17,343 bases of DNA from Labilithrix sp. GTDB taxonomy: Bacteria; Myxococcota; Polyangia; Polyangiales; Polyangiaceae. How positions within the stretch are numbered: position 1 is the stretch's first letter; each line of letters begins with the position of its first letter. Positions 1-7,730 of the stretch are shown here, piece by piece. Where the stretch lies: the NCBI GenBank assembly GCA_028287035.1, contig JAQBQL010000012.1, positions 1-17,343 of the forward strand, written 5' to 3'. The notes beneath the pieces were generated by a model. It was not told the DNA's origin, made no database searches, and worked only from the letters and a program-made list of their open reading frames with translations. The position numbers were made by a program, and so were the translations under genes.

Positions 1-1
1 G

Positions 2-160
2 ATCGCGCACTGTCAGGAGATGCTCGCCAAGTACAAGACGCCCAAGTACGTCGAGTTCATGGCGGCGCTACCCAAGACGCCGATCGGGAAGATCCAGAAG
101 AAAGAGCTGCGCAAGGCTGTCAGCGCCAAGCTCGCCGTGACACGACCGCCTGCAGACTAG
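2..160 (+). CDS. Acyl-CoA synthetase (AMP-binding family), C-terminal fragment
   Basis: Only the last 52 residues are inside the window; the gene is cut by the left edge. The reading frame runs from base 2 to the TAG at 158-160. It carries the C-terminal motif of the adenylate-forming family, YKTPKYVEF followed by LPKTPIGKIQKKELR. The lysine of GKI (codon near base 89) is the family's catalytic A10 lysine, needed for the adenylation half-reaction. Family members activate fatty or other carboxylic acids to acyl-AMP and then to the CoA thioester. The substrate cannot be told from this tail. Its stop codon overlaps the stop of the converging minus-strand gene in a shared CTAG (157-160), so there is no room for an intergenic terminator. 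The family is certain enough; the specific member is unknown. Confidence 0.88.
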   Translation: MAHCQEMLAKYKTPKYVEFMAALPKTPIGKIQKKELRKAVSAKLAVTRPPAD

Positions 161-1146
161 AACCTCAGGACACCCATCAGGCGCAGGTAGGGAGCGCTGC
201 GATCGACCGAACCTACCGCAAAGGTGGAGCGCGCCAGGTCGCCTGACTGCGTGGGCTTGAGGTGGAAGTCTGCTGGCTTGGCGACGGTGTAGCCGCCCTC
301 GACCAAGAGACCGAACGAGAGCGAGGCGAGCCAGCCGCGATGCGTCTCGAACAGGCGCGCCGGCGTGCGCAGCGTGAAGCCCGCGCCGAACGTTCCGATG
401 GCCGAGCTGCTGCGGTCGTCGTAGTCGAGCCTGGCGAGCGTGTCCCGCTGCTTGAAGTGGGAGGTCACGCCACCGACGGCTGCGCGCACGTGCGGCCAGA
501 GCCAGCGCGTGACGCCGTAGCGAGCCATCAACTCTGCCTGGACGGCGTTGTTGTGCAGGCTGTAGTCATCGTTGCCTAGCCATGCCTCGTGGCGCAGGCT
601 CGCGCCGACTGCGATCACGGCGCCGCGCATCGGCGACCAGACATCGTACGTGGCGAACACGTCCAAGGCGCCGGTGGCCTTGTGCTTGGACAGCACGTGC
701 TCGGCGTGATCGTTGCGCCAGAGCAGACTGCCACCGACACCGAGCGCAAACGGAGCGCCCGCGTTGCCGTAGCGGCGCGGCTCGCGTGGAGTCGGACGCC
801 AATCGGGCGCGGGCTGCTGCACGGGCGCTGAGCCATAGCGTCGCCGCGGCGCTGGGCCCGGCTGCACGAGCACCGGTCGGTTCGACTGGAAGATCACGTT
901 GGGATTGCGCGGGTCCACCGCCTGCGGAGCCCGCTGCAAGGGAGGCGGCGAGGCGGCCGGAGGGCGCAGCTCTGCAGGCGCGGGCGGAGCGAGTGGGACA
1001 ACCGCGGCGGGCGCCTCCACAGCCGTGGGCGGCGCCGCGGGAGTCTGCACGACAGGAGGCTGCGCCCCAGGGGGCGGCACTGCTTGTGCGGCCGCCTCCG
1101 TGGTGGCGAGTCCGAGCAGCGTCAGGGCAAGCAATCGCGTTTTCAC
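157..1146 (-). CDS. Exported outer-membrane beta-barrel protein with Pro-rich linker
   Basis: The protein has 329 residues and is last in a three-gene minus-strand operon. I place the start at GTG 1146 because it follows a GAGG Shine-Dalgarno (SD) six bases upstream, inside the stop codon region of the preceding gene. It also begins a clean signal peptide (VKTRLLALTLLGLATTEAAA, cleavage after AAA or AAAQ). Residues about 21-130 are rich in Pro and Ala. The remainder alternates polar and hydrophobic residues with many Gly and aromatic residues, and the chain ends in LRLMGVLRF. The terminal aromatic is typical of an outer-membrane barrel. The Pro-rich stretch may cross the periplasm or bind peptidoglycan, but that is inference. 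No specific family was recognised. Upstream in-frame codons extend to 1476, but they overlap the preceding gene and lack a signal sequence. Confidence 0.75.
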   Translation of the reverse strand: MKTRLLALTLLGLATTEAAAQAVPPPGAQPPVVQTPAAPPTAVEAPAAVVPLAPPAPAELRPPAASPPPLQRAPQAVDPRNPNVIFQSNRPVLVQPGPAPRRRYGSAPVQQPAPDWRPTPREPRRYGNAGAPFALGVGGSLLWRNDHAEHVLSKHKATGALDVFATYDVWSPMRGAVIAVGASLRHEAWLGNDDYSLHNNAVQAELMARYGVTRWLWPHVRAAVGGVTSHFKQRDTLARLDYDDRSSSAIGTFGAGFTLRTPARLFETHRGWLASLSFGLLVEGGYTVAKPADFHLKPTQSGDLARSTFAVGSVDRSAPYLRLMGVLRF

Positions 1147-1154
1147 GGAGGACC

Positions 1155-2777
1155 TCAATCGAAAAGACCAGCCAGGAAGAAGCCCACCACTTCGAGCGCA
1201 GTCTCGGGGAGGGGATTGTCTGCATCGAGCAGCGCCACGCGACCGGACGTCGAGCTCTCCACGACCGCGATGCGACGATGCGACGGAGCGGCGGCCGGGC
1301 CTGGAACCAGCAACATATTCTGCTGATCGGAGAGACCCGGACCGGGTGTTCGCGCAGCTGAGCTGCCTCCATCCGAGACCGTCGCTCCGGCATACGAGAA
1401 CGTGAGCGGAACCTCGTGCGGGAGCAGCGTCCGCAGGTCGATGTTGCCGAGCGAGCCGTCTGAGCCACCGACCCACAGGCGCAGCGTCGCCGCGCTCTGC
1501 TCGAGCAGCGTGGTGGCGCTCGAGCTGTCGAGCAGCACGCGCTTGACCGTGCGCTGCTCGAGGTCGATCAGGCTGATGCGATTGGTGGGATGCGTCGCCA
1601 GCGCCAGCGTGGTGCCGGCGATCGGGATGAACTGCACAAGCGTGTCGCCGAGCTCGATCAGCTCGACGTCGCGCGTGGCCCAGGCCTTGTCATCGCCCAG
1701 GTCGACGAAGCCAATCTGCGACTGCTTCGGGCCATACAGGGCCGCGCGCGGCGACTTGGTGCTGTCTACGGGCGATGCGCCCTCGAACTTGTAGATCTGC
1801 GCGAACGCCCCCACGCCAGGAACCGACGCCGTGGGTCCCACGCTGGGATCGAACACCTGCAGGTCGCCCGCGAGCGCGAGCAGACGAAGCGATGCACCCG
1901 TCCCCACGGTCTCCAGATCTTCCACGTTGGCGCTGGCGGTGAGGATCGAGGGAGCGAGCTGGAACATCCGCTGCGTGCTCGGCTGCTCGATGCTCTGAAA
2001 GGTCAGGATTTGCGTCGAGTTCACGCTCTGCACGAAGAACTGATCGGCGGCGAAGACGATCTTGGTCGGCTGCAGCGACGCCTGCTCGCTCAGCTTGATG
2101 GAGATCTCGCCGAGCTCGGGGTGATCGAGATCGATCACCTGCAGCGCGTTGGCCAGCGGCGCTATCGCGAGCCGACGCACGAAGCCAGTACTCGGAGCGA
2201 ACACGAAGTTGGTGGGCGCACGCCCATCGAAGGACAGATCCATGACGACCGCGGCTTTGGGATCGAGCGCGCGCGCTTTGGCCAGGTTCACGACCTCGAT
2301 CGCATTCTGCAGCGCCAGGTTGCCGTTGGAGCCGTAGGCGATGGCGTACGCGCCGTCGTCGGACAGCGTCAGGGTGTCGTAGCGACCGGAGAGCGGCAGC
2401 TGAAAGAGCGGCCCGGTGCGATCGAACAGCAGCACGTTGGCCGGCACGGCCGCGACGCGCTTGTCGCCTTGGCTCGAGGCAGGCAAGCCGCCGGTGAAGA
2501 CCAGGACCTGACGCCCCTCGGTACCCGGCATCGGAAAGGTCTGCACCGGGCCCTTGGGCAGGTCGTGCTTGATCACCTTGGCGTCGTTGGTGGCGACGTC
2601 GAGCGTGAGCGCGTGGCCGCCCTGAGGGGCGCTCGAGACGTAGAGCAGCGCGTCTTCCAGGCTACGCGGGGGCGCGGCGGTGCTGAAGTCAGGGTCGATC
2701 TTGGCATCTTCGTGGCACGCGAGCGTGAGCGCGCTGAGCAACAAAGGAAGTGCCCGCTTGAGTAAGGTCGTTCTCAT
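1155..2777 (-). CDS. Exported beta-propeller lipoprotein (second of a paralogous pair)
   Basis: The protein has 540 residues. The N-terminus MRTTLLKRALPLLLSALTLAC is a lipoprotein-type signal peptide with the lipid-bearing Cys at about residue 21. The lipobox TLAC is acceptable but not textbook. The rest consists of repeated short beta-strand blocks such as ALYVS, NVLLFDR, IDLDHPELG and RISLIDLEQRTVKRVLL, the pattern of YVTN/WD-type propellers. The C-terminus has the block GRVALLDADN and then VVGFFLAGLFD. This resembles the end of the upstream neighbour (ITFLDASTG, then VSGFEIASRI), so the two are probably paralogs. Its ATG overlaps the TGA of that neighbour by four bases (2774-2777), indicating translational coupling. 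The barrel gene follows eight bases after its stop. It is likely a surface or periplasmic binding scaffold; no catalytic residues were identified. Confidence 0.78.
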   Translation of the reverse strand: MRTTLLKRALPLLLSALTLACHEDAKIDPDFSTAAPPRSLEDALLYVSSAPQGGHALTLDVATNDAKVIKHDLPKGPVQTFPMPGTEGRQVLVFTGGLPASSQGDKRVAAVPANVLLFDRTGPLFQLPLSGRYDTLTLSDDGAYAIAYGSNGNLALQNAIEVVNLAKARALDPKAAVVMDLSFDGRAPTNFVFAPSTGFVRRLAIAPLANALQVIDLDHPELGEISIKLSEQASLQPTKIVFAADQFFVQSVNSTQILTFQSIEQPSTQRMFQLAPSILTASANVEDLETVGTGASLRLLALAGDLQVFDPSVGPTASVPGVGAFAQIYKFEGASPVDSTKSPRAALYGPKQSQIGFVDLGDDKAWATRDVELIELGDTLVQFIPIAGTTLALATHPTNRISLIDLEQRTVKRVLLDSSSATTLLEQSAATLRLWVGGSDGSLGNIDLRTLLPHEVPLTFSYAGATVSDGGSSAARTPGPGLSDQQNMLLVPGPAAAPSHRRIAVVESSTSGRVALLDADNPLPETALEVVGFFLAGLFD

Positions 2778-4492
2778 TGGCGAATCCTGCTGGCGATCTC
2801 GAAGCCAGATACGGACCTGATCTTCACGCCGGTGCTGGCATCGAGGAAGGTAATGCCGCCCTCGCCGGCCTGACCGACGAACACACGCGACAGACTCGGG
2901 ACCAGACCGATGGACGTCGGCGCGGTGGAGAGCGCCACGCTGGTGACCTGGAAGGTCTGCAGATCGGCCATCTCCACGCTCGTGGTCTTGGCGCTGTTGA
3001 GCAAGCTGAAGACGCGCAGACCGTCAGGCGTGAGCAACAGGCCGTGCTCGCCGACCTGGGCCGACGTGAGCTGCAGCTTGGCAAAGCCGCTGCCGGTATC
3101 GACCAGGCTGTAGCCCTGCGAGGCATCGATGGCGGCGTCTTCTGCGGTGGAGCTGGGCGTCGAACCGACAGCATGCAGCACCAGCGCGCGCGAGCCGTCG
3201 CTGGTGAGAGCGACCGCGCGCACGGGCTTACGCAGCCTGATCGAGAGCGGCGTCGCCGTGTCGGAAGTCAGGTCGATGACGACGATGCTGTCGATGGGCG
3301 CGACCGTGGTGTAGGCGACTGCGCGTGTGCCGGAAGCAGACAGCGTGACCGAGCCTATCAGCTGATCGGAGATCACACGCACGCTCAGCTTGGTGGGATC
3401 GCTGAAGCCTGACGGCAGCGGGATGCGCACCAGCTCGCCGCGGTCGCGCAGCACGGCGATCGCGAAGGTTCCGTCGGGCGACATGTCGAGGTCGGTCAGT
3501 GCCGGGTCGGCGCTGCTCGCGCCGCCGTCGGCAACGCCTGCATCGAGGTGGTTGCCCGCGGGCAGCGCGACGCTACCGAGCGCGAGGGACTGAATGGTGC
3601 CGTCTGTCAGGTTGATGAGTCGAAGCGTGCTATCGCCCTCGCGGCGGGACAGTGCATACGCTCCGTCGGGCGTGACCTGTACGTCGATGGACTGCGGATC
3701 GGAGACGGTATCGCCGAGCGGCACCAGGCGTGCGATCGAGGCGTTGGTCGTCAGCATCGCGAAGTCGAGGATGGAGATGCCGTCCTCTGTGATCACGAAG
3801 GCGCGCGTGCCGTCGTGCGAGAACTGCACGCCGCGCGGGCGAAAGCCCACGCTGACGCGCTGCGACTTCTCGGCCCCTGGCGTCAGGTCGACGATCGTCA
3901 CGTCCTGGAAGCTGCTGCTGCCATAGCCGGCGCCCACCGCCGCGGTGTTGAGGTAGAACAAGGCGTGCTGCTCGTCCGGCGCAATCGCGATCGCGTTGGC
4001 GTCGTGACCGACTGCGAGCTGCTTGACGGTGGTGACGCCCTTGTCGTCGGTGCGCAGCAAGGCTCCGTCGCGCGAGGTTGCGTTGAGCACCAAGGCGAGA
4101 TCTTTGCCCGGCACGGTGGCCGAAAACGTGGGGCCGCCGCCGACTGCGAGGTTCTCGATCTTGAAGGTGCCAGCGTTCACCACCGCGACGTGATTGGTGG
4201 ACGGATTCGGCACGTACACGGAGGTCTTGCCGGCCTGCGGCGTCTCGAACGAGAGCGGCGTCTCTTTCTCGGGGGGCATCCCATCTGCGACGACGGGGAC
4301 GCTGGCGCCGCCGTTGGCGGCGCGCGAGCCTGCGTCCTTCGTGGTGGCGGGCACCGGACCGCCGGCGCCCGGGTCTTGAGGGTTGGACTCGTCCCCGCCT
4401 GCCTTTCCGTCTGAGCCTGCACAGCTCCCGTAGAGCGGAGCGCTCAAGCCGAGGAGGAGGGAGTAGCGCCAAGTTTTGTGAAGCCACGACAT
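2774..4492 (-). CDS. Exported beta-propeller protein, probable lipoprotein (first of a paralogous pair)
   Basis: The protein has 572 residues and is first in the three-gene operon. The N-terminus has basic residues and then a hydrophobic run YSLLLGLSAPLYGSC. Cys 24 may be lipidated, although Tyr at -3 is unusual for a lipobox. A Gly/Asp/Ser/Pro-rich spacer (about residues 25-85) precedes repeated propeller blades, including TSVYVPNPSTNHVAVVNAG, GTRAFVITEDGISILDFA and DGAYALSRREGDSTLRLINL. The blades TNHVAVVNAGTFKIENLAVG and SRVFVGQAGEGGITFLD fit the YVTN repeat style. The length suits one or two seven-bladed propellers. No SD is obvious ahead of ATG 4492. It faces a divergently transcribed membrane-protein gene across 176 bases. 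Function is unknown; myxobacteria commonly carry such proteins on the cell surface. Confidence 0.78.
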   Translation of the reverse strand: MSWLHKTWRYSLLLGLSAPLYGSCAGSDGKAGGDESNPQDPGAGGPVPATTKDAGSRAANGGASVPVVADGMPPEKETPLSFETPQAGKTSVYVPNPSTNHVAVVNAGTFKIENLAVGGGPTFSATVPGKDLALVLNATSRDGALLRTDDKGVTTVKQLAVGHDANAIAIAPDEQHALFYLNTAAVGAGYGSSSFQDVTIVDLTPGAEKSQRVSVGFRPRGVQFSHDGTRAFVITEDGISILDFAMLTTNASIARLVPLGDTVSDPQSIDVQVTPDGAYALSRREGDSTLRLINLTDGTIQSLALGSVALPAGNHLDAGVADGGASSADPALTDLDMSPDGTFAIAVLRDRGELVRIPLPSGFSDPTKLSVRVISDQLIGSVTLSASGTRAVAYTTVAPIDSIVVIDLTSDTATPLSIRLRKPVRAVALTSDGSRALVLHAVGSTPSSTAEDAAIDASQGYSLVDTGSGFAKLQLTSAQVGEHGLLLTPDGLRVFSLLNSAKTTSVEMADLQTFQVTSVALSTAPTSIGLVPSLSRVFVGQAGEGGITFLDASTGVKIRSVSGFEIASRIRQ

Positions 4493-4668
4493 AGGCGACC
4501 CCAGAGCAGAAAGCGGGCCAGCGCCGAGTGCGCTCTGGAAACCCCATAAAACAAGGCGAATCTTGGGGTGATAAGACGGCGAGCAAGCAACGCAGGCATG
4601 GCGAGCGTGTCCGGATTGGTAGCGTGTGCCGGAACGTGCCGCCGACTGCCTGGTGACGAACCTGACCG
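4493..4668. promoter_or_regulatory. Divergent intergenic region
   Basis: This stretch separates the minus-strand propeller operon from the plus-strand membrane-protein gene, so it must hold promoters for both. I could not pick convincing -35/-10 boxes. It contains the inverted repeat described separately at 4501-4538. It also has a weaker ACCCCA (4541-4546) / TGGGGT (4564-4569) pair separated by 17 bases. Its middle (about 4536-4575) is the most AT-rich stretch noticed in the left part, as expected for promoter DNA. An in-frame TGA at 4663-4665 rules out any start of the plus-strand gene inside this region. Confidence 0.5.
4501..4538. repeat. Perfect 7-bp inverted repeat (CCAGAGC / GCTCTGG)
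   Basis: CCAGAGC at 4501-4507 is the exact reverse complement of GCTCTGG at 4532-4538, with 24 bases between. It starts eight bases upstream of the ATG of the minus-strand propeller operon. It could form a hairpin in the 5' leader of that operon or serve as an operator for a dimeric regulator. It could also be chance, since 7-bp arms are not rare in GC-rich DNA. No T-tract follows either arm, so a terminator is unlikely. Confidence 0.35.
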
Positions 4669-5451
4669 ATGGCGTTGTTCGGTGGCGCCTGTTACACCGG
4701 CTCGGTGCCCTACATCGAGCCTGAAGAGTACCGGCCGGAGCCGCCGCTGCGCGCGGAGATCACCGGACCACTCGCATGGGAAGATCCCTCCCTGTCGTGG
4801 CCTCGCCGTCTGTTCTCCACGCTGCTCGCGACGTTTCTGCCGCTGCGTACGATCCACGCGGTGGCTGACGGTCCGCTCACGCCGGCCCTGGTGTTCGCAA
4901 CCATCTCGGCCGCGCCGTTCATGCTGCTGTGGGCCATCATCCCTTACACCCACACGCTCTTGTTCGAGCCTGACTTCAAGCTGCGCGTGCTGGCCCACGA
5001 TGGTCCGGTCGCGATGCTGACCGACGTGCTGAGTGCAGTCGGTATCGGCTTCGCGCTCAGCGTGATTGCGCTCTTGTCGTGGGCGCTGCCCTTCACCAGT
5101 CTGGTGGCGGCCTTTGCCAACGGCTCGCGCCCCGAGTCGCCCAAGCTGGCCGCCTGGCGCACCACGCTCTATCGCACCTGGATCATGCCTCTGGGCATGA
5201 CCATGCTCTCGCTGGCCAGCTGGGGCATGGCCAAAGATCCGCATCCCATGGTCATCGAGCTGACGTACATCTGTCTGCAGATCTTGCCGCGCATCTTGAT
5301 CCTGGTTCACTGCCACACCATGGCGCGCTACTTCGGTGCCAGCGGCTTCGGTGCGCTGGTGGTCTCGGGCGTTCCGGTCGCCGTGCAGATGGCTGCCGAC
5401 CTGACTGTCCACCAAGCAGCGTCGATGCTCTTGCCGATGCCACCAGGCTGA
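4669..5451 (+). CDS. Polytopic inner-membrane protein, Yip1-like
   Basis: The protein has 260 residues. ATG 4669 is the first possible start because an in-frame TGA lies just before it. A soluble N-terminal segment (about residues 1-70, Pro/Glu-rich) precedes roughly five hydrophobic segments. These lie near residues 72-95 (LTPALVFATISAAPFMLLWA), 118-148, 171-187, 194-214 and 223-244. This layout, with a cytoplasmic N-terminus and five clustered membrane spans, resembles the Yip1 family. The match is by architecture only and no diagnostic motif was seen. The stop is 12 bases before the TTG of mutY, so the two genes are probably co-transcribed. Leucine is mostly CTG (about 23 CTG, 9 CTC, 6 TTG by eye), unlike the genes further right. 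Confidence 0.72.
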   Translation: MALFGGACYTGSVPYIEPEEYRPEPPLRAEITGPLAWEDPSLSWPRRLFSTLLATFLPLRTIHAVADGPLTPALVFATISAAPFMLLWAIIPYTHTLLFEPDFKLRVLAHDGPVAMLTDVLSAVGIGFALSVIALLSWALPFTSLVAAFANGSRPESPKLAAWRTTLYRTWIMPLGMTMLSLASWGMAKDPHPMVIELTYICLQILPRILILVHCHTMARYFGASGFGALVVSGVPVAVQMAADLTVHQAASMLLPMPPG

Positions 5452-5463
5452 CGGGTCATCGAC

Positions 5464-6516
5464 TTGAGGATCGACTGGAGCGAGCCGCGCGCACGGCTGT
5501 TGCGCTGGTATGACGAGGTCGCGCGCGATCTGCCGTGGCGCCGCACACGCGATCCTTACGCCATCTGGGTCAGCGAGATCATGCTGCAGCAGACGCGCGT
5601 GGAGACGGTGATCCGGTACTACGAGCGCTTCCTCGGGCGCTTTCCGACCGCGCTCGCCCTCGCCGAGGCGCCCGCCGACGAGGTGCTCTCGATGTGGAGC
5701 GGCCTCGGTTACTACCGCAGGGCGCGACTCCTCCTCGAGGGGGCGCGCGCCGTGGCCGAGCAGGGCGGGGCGGTGCCGGGTGATCGCGCGGGGCTGCTGG
5801 GCGTCCCCGGTATCGGGAAGTACACCGCAGGAGCCATCGCGAGCATCGCGTTCGGCGAGCCGGTCGGCCTCGTGGATGGCAACGTGGCCCGGGTGCTCGC
5901 CCGTCTCTTCGCGATCGACGAGGACATGCGAAAGGCCGGCATGCGCATCGCCGAGCAGCTCGCCGACGTCCTCGTGGCGCGTCAGGACCCCGGCGCATGG
6001 AACCAGGCGCTCATGGAGCTCGGCGCGACCGTGTGCACGCCGCGCGCGCCCGCCTGCGTGATCTGTCCGCTCGCCGCGCACTGCCGGGCGCGGGCCGAGG
6101 GCCGCGTCGCGGAGCTACCGGTCCTCTCGGCGAAGACGCCTCCCCGGGCGCAGCGCGTCCAGTCGCTCGTCGCGGTGAGCGCGGACGGCGCGGTGCTGCT
6201 CGCGCGCCGCGCCCATGGCGGGCTCTTCGGCGGCCTGTGGGAGCCGCCTTCGCTCGACGGACCGGCCAGCGTCCGCGCGGCGCTCGCGGCGTGGCTTCCG
6301 GTCTCGAACCCCGTGCGGCGCGGCGCGATCGAGCACGTGCTCTCGCACCGGCACCTGACCGTCGACGTCCTGCGGGCCACGATGCTCGGGCCGGCGACGG
6401 GCATCGTACCGCCCGCGCCGTACGAGGCGGTGCGGCTGGTTCACATGGAGGCCTTCGAGGCGCTCGGGATGTCGACGCTGACGCGCAAGATCCTCGCCGC
6501 GGCGGGCGTGCTCTAG
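5464..6516 (+). CDS. mutY: A/G-specific adenine DNA glycosylase MutY
   Basis: The protein has 350 residues, the same as E. coli MutY. It removes adenine mispaired with 8-oxoguanine. The fold is HhH-GPD with the hairpin LLGVPGIGKYTAGA (about 111-124). Catalytic Glu38 lies in SEIMLQQTRVETV and catalytic Asp138 in VDGNVARVLAR. The position equivalent to E. coli Ser120 is Tyr120, as in Bacillus-type MutY. The [4Fe-4S] ligands are Cys191, Cys198, Cys201 and Cys207 (C-x6-C-x2-C-x5-C). The C-terminal NUDIX-like domain (about 230-345) contains GGLFGGLWEPP. The 8-oxoG-sensing FSH motif reads LSH (293-295). The start is TTG 5464, 12 bases after the previous stop; no strong SD is seen. Codon use changes inside the gene between about 5586 and 5632, so the gene may be a hybrid of two closely related alleles. 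Confidence 0.96.
   Translation: MRIDWSEPRARLLRWYDEVARDLPWRRTRDPYAIWVSEIMLQQTRVETVIRYYERFLGRFPTALALAEAPADEVLSMWSGLGYYRRARLLLEGARAVAEQGGAVPGDRAGLLGVPGIGKYTAGAIASIAFGEPVGLVDGNVARVLARLFAIDEDMRKAGMRIAEQLADVLVARQDPGAWNQALMELGATVCTPRAPACVICPLAAHCRARAEGRVAELPVLSAKTPPRAQRVQSLVAVSADGAVLLARRAHGGLFGGLWEPPSLDGPASVRAALAAWLPVSNPVRRGAIEHVLSHRHLTVDVLRATMLGPATGIVPPAPYEAVRLVHMEAFEALGMSTLTRKILAAAGVL
5586..5632. other. Abrupt codon-usage junction inside mutY
   Basis: The first four leucines of mutY (through residue 41, base 5586) are CTG or TTG. From residue 57 (base 5632) onward, by-eye counts give about 27 CTC against 8 CTG and no TTG. The preceding gene is CTG-dominated with several TTG, and the genes to the right are CTC-dominated. 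The switch follows the highly conserved motif MLQQTRVETV (5581-5610). Unrelated deltaproteobacterial mutY genes may share near-identical DNA there. The reading frame is intact across the junction. It may be an assembly chimera or a true recombination crossover; the sequence alone does not decide. Confidence 0.6.
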
Positions 6517-6567
6517 CGGCGTTTCTCGGCGCCCGCCTGCGCGGCTTTCGTCTATCGTGGTGCTGCC

Positions 6568-7623
6568 TTGCCGCGCGACGAAGAAGACGCGTCCGAAGTG
6601 CGCGAGTCGACCATGCTCCGCGCCGCCATGACCGCCGATCTCGCGGCGCGCGGCTCGAACGCCGACCTCGCGGCCGAGGAGCCGGCGCGCGTGCTGGTCG
6701 CCGACGACGACGCGGCGACCCGTGAGCTCATCGCGTCGGTGCTCCGGCGGAGCGGCTACGAGGTGGAGACCGCCGCCGACGGCCAGGAGGCGGTCGCCCG
6801 GTACGCGCGGGGCGGGCTCGACGTCGTCCTCCTCGACGCCATCATGCCGCGCGTCAGCGGCGTCGACGCGTGCCGGACCATCAAGGGGCTCGAGCTCGAG
6901 GGCTTCGTCCCCGTGGCGCTGGTGTTCGCGAAGACCGATGCGCGGAGCCGCATCGAGGCGGTGAAGATCGGCGCCGACGGCTACGTGTGCAAGCCGCTCG
7001 AGGAGACCGAGCTGCTCCTTTGCGTCGCCGCCGCGCTCCGCCTGAAGCGCGCCCACGACCGCACGCGCGCCGCGCGCCAGAAGCTCGAGCGGCTGCGCAC
7101 GTTCGACGATCTGACGGGCGCCCACTCGTTCCTCTACCTGCACGAGCGCCTCGCGCAGGAGTTCCTCCGCGCCGAGAAGCACAGCGAGCCGCTCGCGTGC
7201 TGCGTCCTCGACATCGATCGCCTCAAGGTCCAGAACGAGCGCGGCGGTCGCTCCCTGGGCGATGACGTCCTCCGCGGCGTCGCCGAGGTGATCAGGGGCT
7301 CGGTGCGCGACACCGACGTCGTCGCGCGCTACGGCAGCGACGAGTTCTTCATCATGCTCCCCGCCACGCACTTCGCCGGCTCGCTGGTCGTCGCCTCGCG
7401 CATCTGGCGCGACGTCGCGCAGCGGGCGTTCGAAGGACCGGACGGCGCGGCAAAGGTGACGGCATCGCTCGGCGTCGCCCTCTTTCCGAGCCGCGACGTC
7501 CGCACCAAGGACGCGCTCCTCGCCGCGCTCGAGGCGGCGCTGCTCGAGGCGAAGCGACGCGGCGGCAACCGGCTCTGCGTGTTCCAGCAGGAAGGCTTCA
7601 TCTACACGCCCACCGGGGAGTGA
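6568..7623 (+). CDS. Response regulator with receiver and GGDEF (diguanylate cyclase-like) domains
   Basis: The protein has 351 residues from TTG 6568; ATG 6613 in the same frame is an alternative start. The receiver domain (about 40-155) has the acidic pocket DDD 46-48, phosphoacceptor Asp90 in VVLLDAIMP and Lys142 in CKP. The conserved Thr/Ser switch position is occupied by Phe120 (ALVFAKTD). The GGDEF domain (about 175-340) has the DxD-type start DIDRLK (215-220) and the guanine-site Asn in VQNERGG. It also has an allosteric I-site RDTD (247-250), five residues before the signature. The signature itself is GSDEF (256-260), with Ser for the second Gly. If active it would make c-di-GMP from two GTP, with product inhibition through the I-site. 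The arrangement, a receiver directly joined to GGDEF, is PleD/WspR-like. The gene lies 51 bases after mutY. Confidence 0.92.
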   Translation: MPRDEEDASEVRESTMLRAAMTADLAARGSNADLAAEEPARVLVADDDAATRELIASVLRRSGYEVETAADGQEAVARYARGGLDVVLLDAIMPRVSGVDACRTIKGLELEGFVPVALVFAKTDARSRIEAVKIGADGYVCKPLEETELLLCVAAALRLKRAHDRTRAARQKLERLRTFDDLTGAHSFLYLHERLAQEFLRAEKHSEPLACCVLDIDRLKVQNERGGRSLGDDVLRGVAEVIRGSVRDTDVVARYGSDEFFIMLPATHFAGSLVVASRIWRDVAQRAFEGPDGAAKVTASLGVALFPSRDVRTKDALLAALEAALLEAKRRGGNRLCVFQQEGFIYTPTGE

Positions 7624-7730
7624 ATCCGGCACGGTCGGGCTCTTCCGGCGCCTGTTTTCCTGCTTTCCCGGCGCGGCTGCACGACGCGCTTTCCCCCGCG
7701 TGACCCGGTTTGGTAGTGTCGCGCAGCGCG

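Noticed and set aside
4541..4569. ACCCCA / TGGGGT inverted pair in the divergent intergenic region
   Set aside because: The arms are only 6 bases with a 17-base spacer and the flanks do not extend the symmetry. This is likely chance.
4444..6081. Long minus-strand open frame (545 codons) across the intergenic region, the membrane-protein gene and the 5' part of mutY
   Set aside because: It is antisense to two well-supported genes, and its translation is Arg/His/Glu/Gln-rich low-quality sequence with no domain. It is a typical product of high-GC codon structure.
7624..7730. Possible sigma-54-like GGCAC element ahead of the first TolC gene
   Set aside because: The GGCAC near 7628 lacks the paired TTGC at the required spacing, so no promoter call is justified.
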